A DNA stretch of 64,000 bases from Pardosa pseudoannulata (Eukaryota; Arthropoda; Arachnida; Araneae; Lycosidae). Positions 32,030 to 42,981 of the stretch are shown piece after piece. Position numbers and translations under genes: made by a program. The notes below the pieces were generated by a model. The model was not told where the DNA came from, did no database searches, and saw only the letters and a list, made by a program, of their open reading frames with translations. Positions within the stretch are counted from its first letter, which is position 1, and every line of letters begins with the position of its first letter. Location of the stretch: contig CM063507.1 in the NCBI GenBank assembly GCA_032207245.1, positions 96,285,406-96,349,405 on the forward strand, read 5' to 3'.

Positions 32030-32274
32030 CTAAAATGAAAATTTTCTAAAGCACATTCATCTTAAATACTAAAAACAAACATTTATATATTTTATTGATA
32101 TGAGTACATCCTGGTATGTCGGTGAAATATTTTGTTAGACAATAAATATAAATTTACTACAAAAGGTAGCATTATCATGTCTGTAAAAGAAATTGAATTA
32201 AATATTTTATTTAAAAGTGAAAGAAAGTTGTATTCATGTTTCGAAAATTCATGGCTTGCATTTTAACCTTCCCT

Positions 32275-32350
32275 CTACCAAAGTCTTTGTGGGTCAGTGG
32301 ATAAGTCGCTGGCTTCCCACCGCGGAGTTCCAGGTTCGATTCCCGGTACC
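32275..32350 (+). repeat. tRNA-like sequence (SINE head or tRNA pseudogene)
   Basis: The A box TGGGTCAGTGG (32290-32300) and B box GGTTCGATTCC (32333-32343) are correctly spaced for RNA polymerase III. A T-arm can nearly pair (CCAGG with CCCGG). The acceptor and anticodon stems do not close, so it is not a functional tRNA. The sequence differs from the main SINE family in the window. Confidence 0.55.
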
Positions 32351-32519
32351 CCTATATTTTACAGAAATCGTACATCCCTCAACAGATGGCAGCACTAAAA
32401 TTTCAAGTCGTTGCCATACCGTTCCTAGAAACTTTCGAAAAAATGAACCGTTGCCATTCCTTCCTATAGAAACTTCTAGTTTCGGTTTCACCCTCGTAAA
32501 AGGTTACGACAGGACCCCT

Positions 32520-32870
32520 ACTACTCCACTCCACTCGACATAGATAACGTTATCGTAGATAAGATAACGTTATCACCTACGTCACCCGTGACGTCACAAC
32601 CCCTGGATCCGTGGCGTTAAACTCTCCTTTTCTATCTACTGTGTGTGTGTGTGGCTTATCCTCATGATCTGACAATAGTCAGATCAACTCCAAAAGGTTG
32701 TTGACAGTCAGAAAGTCAATGCAGATAAGGGGATCTGATAATAAATCTGCCCTGGTTAGTCCGACACAGTCGAGAATATGTTTTGGTGAGGCTGGATGGT
32801 TGCAGCCTCACCAAAGTAGCCTCACCAAAGCCTCACTCAACAGTAGTTGGTCTATCTACTGTTGAGTACT
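32520..32870. repeat. Palindrome-rich junction region
   Basis: GATAACGTTATC, a perfect 12-bp palindrome, occurs twice between 32540 and 32575. GTGACGTCAC follows, then a GT microsatellite (32641-32652). GCCTCACCAAAG is repeated at 32808-32832. An 11-bp arm hairpin, CTCAACAGTAG with nine-base loop, lies at 32836-32866. TCTATCTACTGT occurs at about 32632 and again at 32851. This is the join between the Polinton side and the BEL/Pao remnant and may contain the Polinton terminus or a BEL LTR. Confidence 0.5.
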
Positions 32871-34646
32871 CTATCACAGTCGCATGACAGTGTCCTTACT
32901 TCGTATTCCAAAAAGGCACGACCAAGTACCTTTCTTAAGATTTGTTTCATCATCTGAATTAATCGCTCCCACCATGCAGCGGTTAAAGGGTTAAATTTCC
33001 ATTGGATTTCTTGTTCAGATGCCATGGTACTCAGGAGGTTCCAATCAAGCGATTGCAGAATTCTTTCTGCTCCTACAAAGTTAGACGCATAGTCTGAATA
33101 AATGGCCTTTGGTCTTCCTTGGCGAGAAATAAAGTGTCTTAATGATTGGAAGAACGCTTCGGTAGAAAGAGAAGCAATTAATTCTAACTATATAGCACAG
33201 TATACGGCACAGGCATATAATACGATATATGCTTTCTGACCATTTTCCATTCTTTGTTTGGCGTAGCATATCCTAGTCTGGATCTTGCGCCAAAAAACCT
33301 AACTAACCAACCAACCTGACCATTTTCCAAGTACAATGGACCTGCTAGATCAACTCCTGTGATCTCAAAACTAGTAGCATCACGAACCCTATCTTTTCGA
33401 AAGAATCCTGATTCTGCCTCGCACTTTTTAGTTTTAAAACGTTGGCACCTGATGCATTTATGAATCACTCTTCTTACAGTTTTCCTTGTTTGTAAGATCC
33501 AATAATTTTCGCTCAAATGCATCATAACAGTTGACACACCAGCATGCATAAGTTATTCGTGTTTTTGTTTAATCATTAAAAGAACTACAGGGTGGTCATT
33601 AGGCAAGATGACGGGATATTTAGAATCGTGGAAATCATCTCAAAAACTTACTTTAGTTCTGGCACAGAGTTCAAAATTCATCCAAAAATTGTTTTAAAGC
33701 TCTAAGTTTATCATTGGCTTCTCCCTGAAATGCCTCTTTTTTAATAAGCCTTATTGCGACCTTTCCGGCACCTTCAAATTCTGAACAGGAAATATTTGAA
33801 ATACTTCTTATAAAACGAAATACCCAAGCAACCATACGAACAATTTTTTAATATGAGGAAAAGTAGCTAAAGTACCAATCAAATCGCTCATTTCTTTTCG
33901 AATTACTAAGCAAAATGGTTTTCAGTTTTTCAGCATTTATTGCGGCCTCGTCAAAGACACTTTCCGATTTAGGCCACTTAGCACTGTTTTCATAAAGCCA
34001 GAATGGGCCCTTCCACCATCGGAGGCGCTTAAGTTCCTCCGCATGGCAGCCTCGCGAGAGTAAGTCAGCTTTATATTTATTCGAGGGCACGTGGCCCCAG
34101 TCATTAACACTCGTATCTCTTTAATTCAGTTGTAAACAAATGTTCCCCACTGTATATCACGCTGTATCCAGCTTTGAGCAGTACTTGAATTAGTCCAGTA
34201 AAAACACTTAACACTTGTTTGAAATCTTTCATAACTGAAGTGGATAGTCTGGCGCCGACCAAACAGGCTAATAATTCCAACCGTGGGATTGTTATGGGTT
34301 TTTAGAGGAGCGACTCTTGTTTTCGCTTGCAATAATTGGATTGAAATATTCACGGCATGCTCCACTCTTAAAAATATACTTGTATCATAAGCCCTTTTGC
34401 TTGCGTCACAAAATATATGAATTGATAGCGCCATATTTCATCTTAACAGAGATTCAAACATCTGGGTATTTTAATTTTTGAAATAGTGGGTAATTGCTTT
34501 AGCCATTTTTTAAATTGACTTAAAACTATGCAATTAGCTAAACATGCGAGTAGAATTGAAAAATGCTCGTTCAGATGAAATACTTTTTCACTTGCTCGAA
34601 CTTTTAGAAACCTATGTTCCTCTAACACCAAATTAACTAAATTCAA
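32863..34646 (-). pseudogene. BEL/Pao pol remnant (RNase H and integrase)
   Basis: Read right to left on the minus strand, fragments follow the BEL/Pao pol order. The RNase H region (HIFCDASKRAYDTSIFL) leads to the end of that domain (KYKADLLSRGCHAEEL, RWWKGPFWL). The integrase zinc finger (HxxxxxxxxxxxxYW, CIRCQRFK), TGVDLAGP with the first Asp, YSDYASNFVGA with the second, and AAWWERLI with the Glu follow. Frames shift repeatedly and several stops occur, so it cannot act. The reverse transcriptase and LTRs are not recognised. A LINE tail interrupts it at 33250-33315. Confidence 0.85.
33250..33315 (+). mobile_element. 66-bp LINE 3' end inserted in BEL/Pao integrase
   Basis: An exact 14-bp duplication, CTGACCATTTTCCA, flanks it (33236-33249 and 33316-33329). 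The insert contains TTGTTTGGCGTAGCATATCC and ends in CTAACTAACCAACCAACC. The same end is found at 62440-62503. It is a severely 5'-truncated LINE copy. Removing it rejoins the integrase frame after TGVDLAGP. Confidence 0.9.
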
Positions 34647-34689
34647 TTTTAGGAAACTTAATAATTTTTTTAATTATGAGTAAAACAGT

Positions 34690-34800
34690 CATATGGTGGC
34701 CGAACAGTTAGGGTACTGCCTTTCACTGCTGGCGATTGTGAGTTCAAATCCCACTGAAAGCATGGGTGTTATTAACAATTCAAATTGGCCTTTAACAAAA
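34690..34800 (+). mobile_element. SINE relic, diverged head
   Basis: GTGGCCGAACAGTTAGGGT (A box region) and GAGTTCAAATCCCACT (B box region) stand at tRNA spacing, followed by CATGGGTGTTATTAAC. The head matches the main SINE family, but the body differs or has decayed. No target duplication was found. Confidence 0.55.
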
Positions 34801-34874
34801 GTAAATATCTTTTAACCTCAGTCTAGTAAAAAGTAAGTCATAACGACAGCTAACAGAAAAAACATTTCCTTTTC

Positions 34875-34997
34875 GGTACCGGAGTTCACGGGTTCGAATC
34901 CCGCTGCAGGCATAGATGTTCGTAGATCGAATTTTAGCAGTAAGTCCCGGTCTCATTAGCCCTCGTGAGCAAAACAGTAGACCGTAGTACTCCTAAT
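34875..34997 (+). mobile_element. tRNA-derived SINE, copy 4 (5' truncated)
   Basis: On the plus strand it starts inside the head with GGAGTTCACGGGTTCGAATC (B box). It continues with the family body: TAAGTCCCGGTCTCATTAGCC, CTCGTGAGCAAAACAGTAG and ACCGTAGTACTCC. The A box is missing. Confidence 0.75.
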
Positions 34998-35176
34998 CAA
35001 ACTAACAAAACATGATTTAAACGTCAATTAAAATATGAATACATGGAATAATGTAACTAAATCTCTCAAATCGAAAACTGGATTCTTTTTTCAGTTAAAC
35101 TTAACCAAAGTTATAATGAATTCTGAAGAAATAGGAAGCATCTAAAACATAGACATTCTAAAATATATATATTTAA

Positions 35177-37624
35177 CCACTTACGCTACGATTTAACTGC
35201 CGGTGGCCGCGCCGCGCTCCGCGACATAACTTTCGGTAGCCGTGCCGCGCTCCACGAGATAACTTGAGGTGGGGTCTTACGCTTGCCGCACCGCGTCTGC
35301 GATCGCTAGGTTTTTAACGTTGAATGCTACATTGAACTAATGACCTCCACGGCATTTAACATGGTAAACAATGCACGTGTCGGTAGGGTTTTACATAAAG
35401 AACTTCAAATGGATATGAATAAATTCACGTTTTATATTTCACAAAACACAAAATAGAAATTGTAGTAGTAAACAAAAGAGAAATTTTTAATAAACACACA
35501 AAATATAAAACTTTACGGGAACAATAACATATAATTAGTTAATAGTTTACTTGGGTATGGTAAATCTCAAAACATGTGGGAACATGTAATGCCACAAGGC
35601 ATTCCTTGCACTCCCAGGTAGTCTCGCTGCGTTTTTTGTGTTTAGCACACACTCTACAACGCCTTTGAGGATTCTTTTTACCTTCTGTAGGTGGAATATG
35701 TCGTGGAAAATGGCCCCAATGCTTTGATTGCAATCGAAGTGGTGTATCACCGACAGACACCCTTCCACGCTGTGTGTAGTCAGGCATACATACGCTTTGT
35801 AGTATCTGTTCTGCCACATCTAGCCGATATTTTGAAAACGTGTATTTTTTGCTTTTTGGTATATTTGACGCCTTTACAAATAAAACATAAGCATCAAAAA
35901 GTGCGATATTCATAAGGTAAAAAAATATTTTTTTGTAACTTTTTATGTATTTTCTCATAAGTGAGAAAGAAGACAAGTGGCTATCTTGATGATCTACTCC
36001 ACCCATGCCAATATTATATTCCAACACGACATTGGGCTTTGTAACCGTGATGTTACTTTGCCCCCATCTCTTCTTCTCCACGTTCATCATTTCCAAATTA
36101 TTATGCTTTGAGGACAATTCATCTTCTTGTCCTTCCACTTTACAGCTAAAATACCATTGCATAATCTTGAAATAGCTTCGCCTTTTTTGAGTTTTATCGT
36201 TGCGAGTTCTTTCGGCATATTCTGTCTATTGTATCTTACTGTCCCTATGGCATTGATTTGCATGGATTGCAATTTTTGAAACAAGTTTGGCAAAGAGTAC
36301 CAGCTATCCATAAATAAGGTGTGACCTAAATTAGTTATTGGTGTGCACATAAGCATGGTAACATTTTCGGACGCACTGGTCGTTGAATTTTTTACTTTAT
36401 CTTCGCCTGTGTATATTTTAAATTTCATACAATATCCTGATCTAGACTCACACAACTTATAAAACTTTACCCCAAAACGTGCCCTCTTGGATGGATTGAA
36501 CTGTTTATATGACATTCGCCCAGTATATTTCATCAGAGATTCGTCTAATGACACGTTTTCTTCAGGAGTATAGAGATTTATAAATTGTTTATTGAGATAA
36601 TCAATTATAACTCGTAATTTGCACAATCGATCATCTTTATCAGCAACTTCGTTTTTTGCAAAGTGTAAAAAATGGGACAGTTGCACAAACCTCCGAAATG
36701 GCATTGTTTTCCGAAAAATAGGAGTCTCGATAATATTTCTTCTTGACCAATAGGATTGGACATTCGGCTTTTTTACTTGTGCCATCAAGATGCATAATAC
36801 AAAATAAGCTCGAATTTCATCTATATTTGTATCAAGCCAATATTCTTCACAATGTTTTAATTTTCAGGTTACATCCCCTATCGTTTGACTTGCATAGCGA
36901 TTACTTTCCGAAATAATATTCCAAAAGTCGTTTGGCAAAAATTTGTTTAGCATTTACAAAGCTGTGATTCGCCTTCCCACTTTTATGTTTATTCTAGGTA
37001 CTCGTAAGTACTTCCAACTTTTGCAATCATTTTCTTTGTCTTCCCATGACCATTCATTAGATAAAATATTAGTTTCATTATCTACACATTCATTTCCTTC
37101 TTCACTATCAGATGATACAATTCTACGTCAATTCCGAACAGTACAAACAATTTTCTCGCAGTCGCTATCTGTATCGTTATCAGATCTAACAAGTAATCGC
37201 TCTCCCATTGTACTTGGCGAAGCAATATTACTGATATTATTATTCATTATATAATAGGGCTTGATAAGACTAAAATAAAAAAATACTTCATTCAATTTTT
37301 TAGCATTATAGTAAGATATCTCAAAAACTAAAGGAATTCTCGTGTAAAAAAATTCGTACAACATACCTTATCAACTCTGGTATATTCTCAAGACAGCACG
37401 CGATGTTATTCACTGTAGAACTGTAGCTGGAAGAATAAACGGCTGAACTCTTACGATAAGCCGAGGTACCACGCACAAGTTGCATTTGTTTCTGTGCGAA
37501 GTGACTAGTATTCACGTCGCATTTGTTTCTGTGCGAAGTGACTATCGACGTGGTATACACATTGCTTTCGGTTCTGTAACAAAAGCATCTCGACGTGCCT
37601 GGCACGTCTTTATAGCGCAAGTGG
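35177..37624 (-). mobile_element. piggyBac element, near full length (2.45 kb)
   Basis: TTAA lies at 35173-35176 and 37625-37628, with inverted ends CCACTTACGCTA and, reversed, CCACTTGCGCTA. The transposase lies on the minus strand, occupying most of the element. Subterminal repeats are visible: GCCGCGCTCC twice near the left end, and GCATTTGTTTCTGTGCGAAG twice, about 36 bp apart, near the right end. Structure and size match an autonomous piggyBac. Its transposase is now broken. Confidence 0.9.
35539..37247 (-). pseudogene. piggyBac transposase, broken
   Basis: This reads from an ATG at 37247 with the acidic N-terminus usual for the family (SDNDTDSDCEK). Three in-frame stops follow (the first near 37128) before the DDE-like core. 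The core keeps all three aspartates: LDESLMKYTGRM, LFMDSWYSLPNL and MGGVDHQDSH. A one-base shift near 36120, just after VKWKDKK, separates the last third. The C-terminus has the cross-brace cysteine-rich domain (RRCRVCAKHKK, ECKECLVALHVPTC) that binds the terminal repeats. Few lesions in an otherwise complete gene suggest a fairly young insertion. The rest of the family excises cleanly at TTAA. Confidence 0.9.
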
Positions 37625-37989
37625 TTAACAAAACAATACTAAATATTACGAAATTTTGAACAAAAGAAAGTAAATAACATGACATAAAAAGCTTATTTCA
37701 ATAAATCCTGATGATACGGACCAAAACAGTTTACACATAAGCAAACTTGACATAAGCTATACATCCAAGAGCTTTCCACCTGTCTATTAGACGGAGTTTT
37801 AATTGTCTGCACATTATACAAGTTTTTTTACGTCCCTCAATTTTAGTTTTCAGATGCGCTGACTCTGATAGAGTGTTCAATCTTTTCACTCTCTGAGAGG
37901 TTTGAGAAAATAACTGGACTAAATCCATTCGAAATTCTAACAATTTCTTTGGTTTTTCTTCAAAGGGAAGTTTGAAGTCAAATAAATAA

Positions 37990-38630
37990 TGATTGGTTGG
38001 TTGGTTAAAGTTTTACGGGTCAAGGTCCTATTTAGGACATAAGCGCCAAGCATAAGGTGTTTTTTCGTAAATACAACAAGACATAACAGATAAGTCTCTT
38101 AATCCAAAAACAGAACAGGCTAAAACCAGCAGAGGTAAAACCGTACAAAATTAAAAAAATTATAGAAATGGCTACTGTATATATATTCAAGTACACAGGA
38201 AAGGTACATAAAAGGGAAAATAATGAAACATTAGACGGTAAAAGCTAAAAGCATAAAGCACAAAACATTTTAATTAACAATGGAATAAGTACTAAAACAT
38301 AAAGTTAAATTGGCCAAAATCAGCCTGTAAAATGAAGAAAATGAGAAATGCGGGGGTTCATCCAGTAAAACCCTTAAGTTAGGATGCCGTGTGCCAAGAA
38401 ATAAGGCATAGACAGGCTGTAAGTGGCTACAAGAGATTAGTATATGTAAAATAGATGGCGACTACTGACAAAAAGAACATATGGGTTTGGGTTCGTTTAA
38501 AAGGTAGTAATTATGTGTAAGATGAGTGTGTCCAATACGCAAGTGAATAAGTAAAACGTCCGAATAAATAATGAAAGCATTATTGATCGCACTGAAGAAA
38601 AACCAGAATAAATACATCCACCATTTTCTG
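37990..38630 (-). mobile_element. LINE (Jockey-like) 3' fragment
   Basis: The minus strand gives the reverse-transcriptase C-terminus LLIHLRIGHTHLTHNYYLLN with EPKPICSFC, then a stop and LLDEPPHF. A 3' UTR follows with TTATGCTTGGCGCTTATGTC and GACCCGTAAAAC, ending in a CCAA-repeat tail at 37990-38005. It cuts off the second piggyBac near 38635. The 5' part is missing. Confidence 0.8.
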
Positions 38631-39054
38631 GATTTTTAGGCTATATCATAATATATTTGATACTGATCAGCAGTATCTACACCCCCCATGTATTTATTAT
38701 ACTGTGCGAACACAAGTGGATTAGGAACAGTATTTTTTGTTCCGCCAATTCTCCTTTGAACAGTTGTTTCTTGATGTTCAGTATTATTAGAGAGTATGTA
38801 AATTTCTTTTTTATCCTTCCACACTGTGCATGTAATGTTTGGACATTCAATGCACTGAAAACATTTAAAGTCTCCAGTGTTTTTTTTTTAATTTTATTTT
38901 GCTTATATTTTTCGGAAGATTTCTTCTTTTCGTGAACTGCGAGTCACTTCTATGATACGTCTTTGCCTCTCTGTTATGCAAAAAATATATAATAAAATAG
39001 CTGTTGTATAGAGTACCAAGTGGCTGGGTTGTTAGGATTAAACGACTATTAGTA

Positions 39055-39593
39055 GATTGCATGCCGTTAAACTGAAAATTGAGAATTGGAATACTGTATC
39101 ATCTAGAAGACATGACATTATCCTTACTCGCCTCCAGATTGGACACACGCGTTTTACCTATCGTCATCTCTTACTCGGAGAATCACCTCCAGTGTGTGGT
39201 CACTGTAATACAGTCATCTCCGTAAAACATGTCCTCATCGATTGTCCCCGATTTATAAAACATTGTTCTCATTATTTCAATTCATCATCTATTAATATTA
39301 AAAGTATTTTAAATAATATGCCTCATCCTAAACTCTTTCTGTTTTTAAAAAACATTGGTTTTTGCCCTCACATCTGAATTTATGCCTCATTGTTGTTTCT
39401 TTACTTTAGGTTTTATGATTCTTTTCTACTCTGGTTTTTGTATTTTTGACATGTTTGCTGTTATCTTCTGTTATCCTTTTATAGCTGTTTTGACCCGATC
39501 TTTGTAGCTTTAAGGTTTAATTATTTGTTTGGCACAATATGTCCCATGAGGACTCAGTGCCATAAAACTCCTTTCAAACAACCAACCAACCAT
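39055..39593 (+). mobile_element. LINE (Jockey-like) 3' fragment nested in piggyBac
   Basis: The plus strand encodes RLQIGHTRFTYRHLLLGE, PPVCGHCNTVISVKHVLIDC and PRFIKHC, the cysteine block at the end of Jockey-type reverse transcriptases. LFLFLKNIGFCPHI and a stop follow. The 3' UTR ends with CCATAAAACTCCTTTCAAAC and a CAACCAACCAACC tail. The 5' boundary is approximate. Confidence 0.85.
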
Positions 39594-39909
39594 CTTATGT
39601 TCGTTATAACAGTTCCAGTTGCGGAAATTTCTTTTTTTCAAAAGATTTTTTATTAGTATTGGCGTTGTGAAAAATCTGTCAAAATAAATGCTGTGTCCAC
39701 ATTGAAGGTTTTTTGTTAAGTGATTTACTACATCAAATCCCAAACCATTTCCTGATCGTGGTATCTGATCCTTTTTTTCACAATATACATCATAATTTGA
39801 AATATATTTTAAAAAGGATGAACTCATTATCCAGACTTTTATTCCCCATTTCAATGGGATTTTTTGACATGTATTGTATGATGCTAAGTAACCCTTGTAT
39901 TTGATCATA

Positions 39910-40663
39910 CATGGTTTCCGCGCACCTGAAAAGTCATGGAAAATCATGGATTTAGACAATGGATTAATTTTATCATGGAAAGTCTTGATTTTTCAAGTAA
40001 AATGAGTAAAAGTCATGGATCCGCTAAACTACCGATTAAATAAAAATGCATTGAATTGTTTAACTCTATTTTTACTTGTCATTTGGCTGAAGTTACTGAG
40101 TTTGGAATTTATGTATTATCTTATTGACACTATTGCCAAGTAAAATTTGTTCACCAAGGAAACTCAAAGCAAGAAAGCTTAATGGGTGGGTAAATGTATA
40201 TTATTCTGTTTTTTTCTTAAATTGTAGATTAAAATTTTATTAATATAATAATAATTTTTTAATAAAAATTAGTTAAGATTTTTGCACAAAATATAAGTTT
40301 ATCTCTAGGGATATTGTATATAAACATTATAGGGTTATATTTGGCTATTATTCATGGTCATCTGGATAATACCAAAGTACACTGAATTCAAATTGGAAAC
40401 ATTTTGATTGAAAAATTGCTATATGATTAAACTTAGGTATGTAGATACAACAATTTATTTTTATGTATGTGAGTTTATAGTTTTTTTTATGATAAAATTC
40501 TTATAATTTCTCTAAAAGCATATATTTTATTTGAAAGTACGTCAGAAGTTTTATTCCTATATACTTTAACGAAAGCTTTTTAAAGTCATGGAAAACGATC
40601 CACAAAAAAAGGGAAAGTCATGAAAAGTCATGGATTTGAAAAATTTTATTTTGGCAGATACCC
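39910..40663. mobile_element. hAT-like MITE (754 bp) in piggyBac
   Basis: The exact 8-bp duplication TGATCATA lies at 39902-39909 and 40664-40671. The termini are CATGGTTTCCGC and, reversed, GGGTATCTGCC (CAGGGTATCTGC if two shared bases are counted). It inserted just after the first catalytic aspartate motif of the second piggyBac transposase. It is homologous to the shorter copy at 4794-5212. Confidence 0.85.
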
Positions 40664-41203
40664 TGATCATAGCTTCATCAACTGATATGTGAATGTAAGG
40701 TCGAAAATATTTTTGGAAAGTTTTCCTTAGATCGCTCATAAATGGGTCAACTTTTTGCATCACATAATAGTTAGGGTTTGACTGGGGTAATTCTCAGACT
40801 GTTAGACAGATGAAAAATTCATAAATGGCAGAAACCGGTCTCTTGTTATAATATCTTTGATTTTTTCATTTCCAACCATCGGATTTGTGGACCAATAGTA
40901 TTTGAGTCTGGGTACTTTAACTATACCCATGATGACCAAAATGGAAAAAAAATTCCACAGTTCTCTGTTATTCGATATTGGAATCCATTTCCATTTTTTT
41001 TTTTGTGTGTGTGTGTGTGTGTCCAATCGGTTCGTACTTATCTTTTATATGTTTTTTAATGAACTCTGCATATTTGCTTGTGTTAAACCGTATGGTTTCA
41101 CACATTTCTTCTGTAAAAAAGAAGTTTAAAATATGCCTCAGCATTAGACCCCACAGGTAAATCATGGGTATTACTCGCGCCATACGATTTTTTCAATGAT
41201 GTC

Positions 41204-41720
41204 ATTAAACTATTATCTATAGTTCCTGACCACGAGAAAGTATTTCCTTGAGAAACACCTAAGTCTTCATTGGTTGCAATGTGCATAATCACTGATATGC
41301 TTCCTTTTTACTTCTGTATTCAGAATCCGGGTCCAAGATGAGGGAACAATCCATTTTCCTTTTTCATTAAACTATTATCTATAGTTCCTGACCACGAGAA
41401 AGTATTTCCTTGAGAAACACCTAAGTCTTCATTGGTTGCAATGTGCATAATCACTGATATGCTTCCTTTTTACTTCTGTATTCAAAATTATTTCATCTTC
41501 AGAATCCGGGTCCAAGATGAGGGAACAATCCATTTTCCTTTTTCATTAAACTATTATCTATAGTTCCTGACCACGAGAAAGTATTTCCTTGAGAAACACC
41601 TAAGTCTTCATTGGTTGCAATGTGCATAATCACTGATATGCCTCCCTTTTTCTTCTGTATTCTAAATTATTCCATCCTCAGAATCTGGGTCTGGGATGAG
41701 GGAACAATCCATTTTGGCTC
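41204..41720. repeat. Triplicated segment within piggyBac N-terminal coding DNA
   Basis: Three tandem copies start at 41204, 41366 and 41545 with ATTAAACTATTATCTATAG. The units are about 162, 179 and 175 bp. The first lacks 17 bp present in the second. The third is the most diverged and abuts the transposase N-terminus. The first two are nearly identical, so the duplication between them is recent. Confidence 0.9.
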
Positions 41721-41829
41721 TTTTGGGCCACCCATCATCTTCACTTGACAAGTCACTTTCACTGGTGTTCGAACCAAATAATATATCATTTATTTCCAAC
41801 TGGGCCAAAAGTCTTTTTCTTTTTGCCAT

Positions 41830-42977
41830 TATTAAGACATGATTAAAAAAAAATATTTTAAATAAATTTACACTTCAAAATATATATTAAAGTGTAAAAT
41901 AAGATAACTACATTCACCTACAGAGAGGAAATAAAAGTAAGCATTTGGTAGTTAAGAAAGCCACTCAAAAATTGGACAAGGTGCTGGCAATATCCATCAA
42001 ACTGTCAACTTGACAAAAGAGATGCCCCATGAATAACAATTACAAGGTAGAGAAAAAGTCGAGCTCATCTTTGAGATAAGTTCCATCCCTGAAATTCTTG
42101 CTTCCGGCCAAGCTAGTCCTTAAGTGCTTCGGCTAGGACAACACCTCCTGGAGCAAGCCTGGAGTCTGCTCAACTACGTCACCACAGGTCGGCCTACGGT
42201 ATGTGCAGAAGGGTTACCACGCGACCAAGTTTATCGCTCTTTCTAATACATTGACGGGGAAATTGCTCTAGCACTCTTCCATTATATATGTGAAATAAAA
42301 TATATTTTTACAAAGAGCCAAATATACACAGTTATACAAGCCCTTTTAAAAATATTTTTTCTACCTTTATTACAATTTATAATTTTTACTAATGTTAAAA
42401 TACTTATTAAATTCAGCCCTACAAAAATATAGTGGAAATAGTGACTATTTTTTCTGAAACAGTGACCTCTATTTTTTAATTTGCAACCAAAATAATGACC
42501 TTATTTGCATTATGACAGGTTTTTTTGGATGTATAATTTAAATATACTTTTGGTTATATTAATAACGTTAATTCATGAGAAGGAGTACTATCCATTGATC
42601 AATTAGTTTTTATTTAATACCAAAATATAATATATATCAGCAAAATACCTGCTTGTAGTTCAGCATTTTTCAACATCAGAACCCTCCAGTCAAAATCACA
42701 AATGTTATTGAGATTGTTTTTTAATATACATAATTGTTGCACACACAGCATTTCCCAAAAATAATTTTTTTTTAAATATTTTAGAGAGCAAGTGTCTTCA
42801 GAATTTTATTTTAATAGTATATTCATAGAATGAACAATGGATTAGTTTAAAAACACATTTTACATTATGTATAGAAAAGATTAATCATTTATTTAAGAAT
42901 GTACTTTTTCTTACAGTCTACAATGATAGGAGATGCTACCGATATAGGAGGTGTAGGCCAGGGTCATCCTTAGGGAG
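41830..42977. other. Non-coding stretch, unrecognised insert
   Basis: About 41940-42250 is less AT-rich than its surroundings and may be an old transposon fragment, but I recognise no motif or ends. The rest is AT-rich and empty. Confidence 0.3.
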
Positions 42978-42981
42978 TTAA

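Larger units (their letters stand above)
26877..32200 (-). mobile_element. Polinton/Maverick (adintovirus-like) element, partial
   Basis: This is an endogenous virus-like element with all its genes on the minus strand: integrase, penton, core-like protein, MCP, adenain-like protease, packaging ATPase and a small basic protein. That set defines Polinton/Maverick elements, also classed as adintoviruses. The DNA is visibly less AT-rich than the flanking host sequence. The left part (protein-primed DNA polymerase B, terminal inverted repeat) is missing into the gap. The right end lies somewhere between 32029 and about 32640 and could not be fixed, since the partner terminal repeat is not available. 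Most frames are intact, which suggests recent insertion. Confidence 0.9.
38640..41829 (-). pseudogene. Second piggyBac transposase, split by nested insertions
   Basis: In coding order: the ATG at 41829 and acidic N-terminus (SESDLSSEDDG), then a triplicated segment (41204-41720), and WNFFSILVIMGIVKVPRLKY. ISVDEAMI with the first aspartate is interrupted by the hAT MITE (39910-40663). After the MITE come PLKWGIKVWIMSS and IYFDRFFT with the second aspartate, then the LINE at 39055-39593. YMGGVDTADQ with the third aspartate follows, before truncation by the LINE at 37990-38630. A TG microsatellite (41005-41023) also interrupts it. It is a different piggyBac lineage from the element at 35177-37624 and is certainly dead. 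Confidence 0.88.

Noticed and set aside
32281..32350. Functional tRNA gene
   Set aside because: A and B boxes are present, but the acceptor and anticodon stems do not pair, and it looks like a SINE head or pseudogene.
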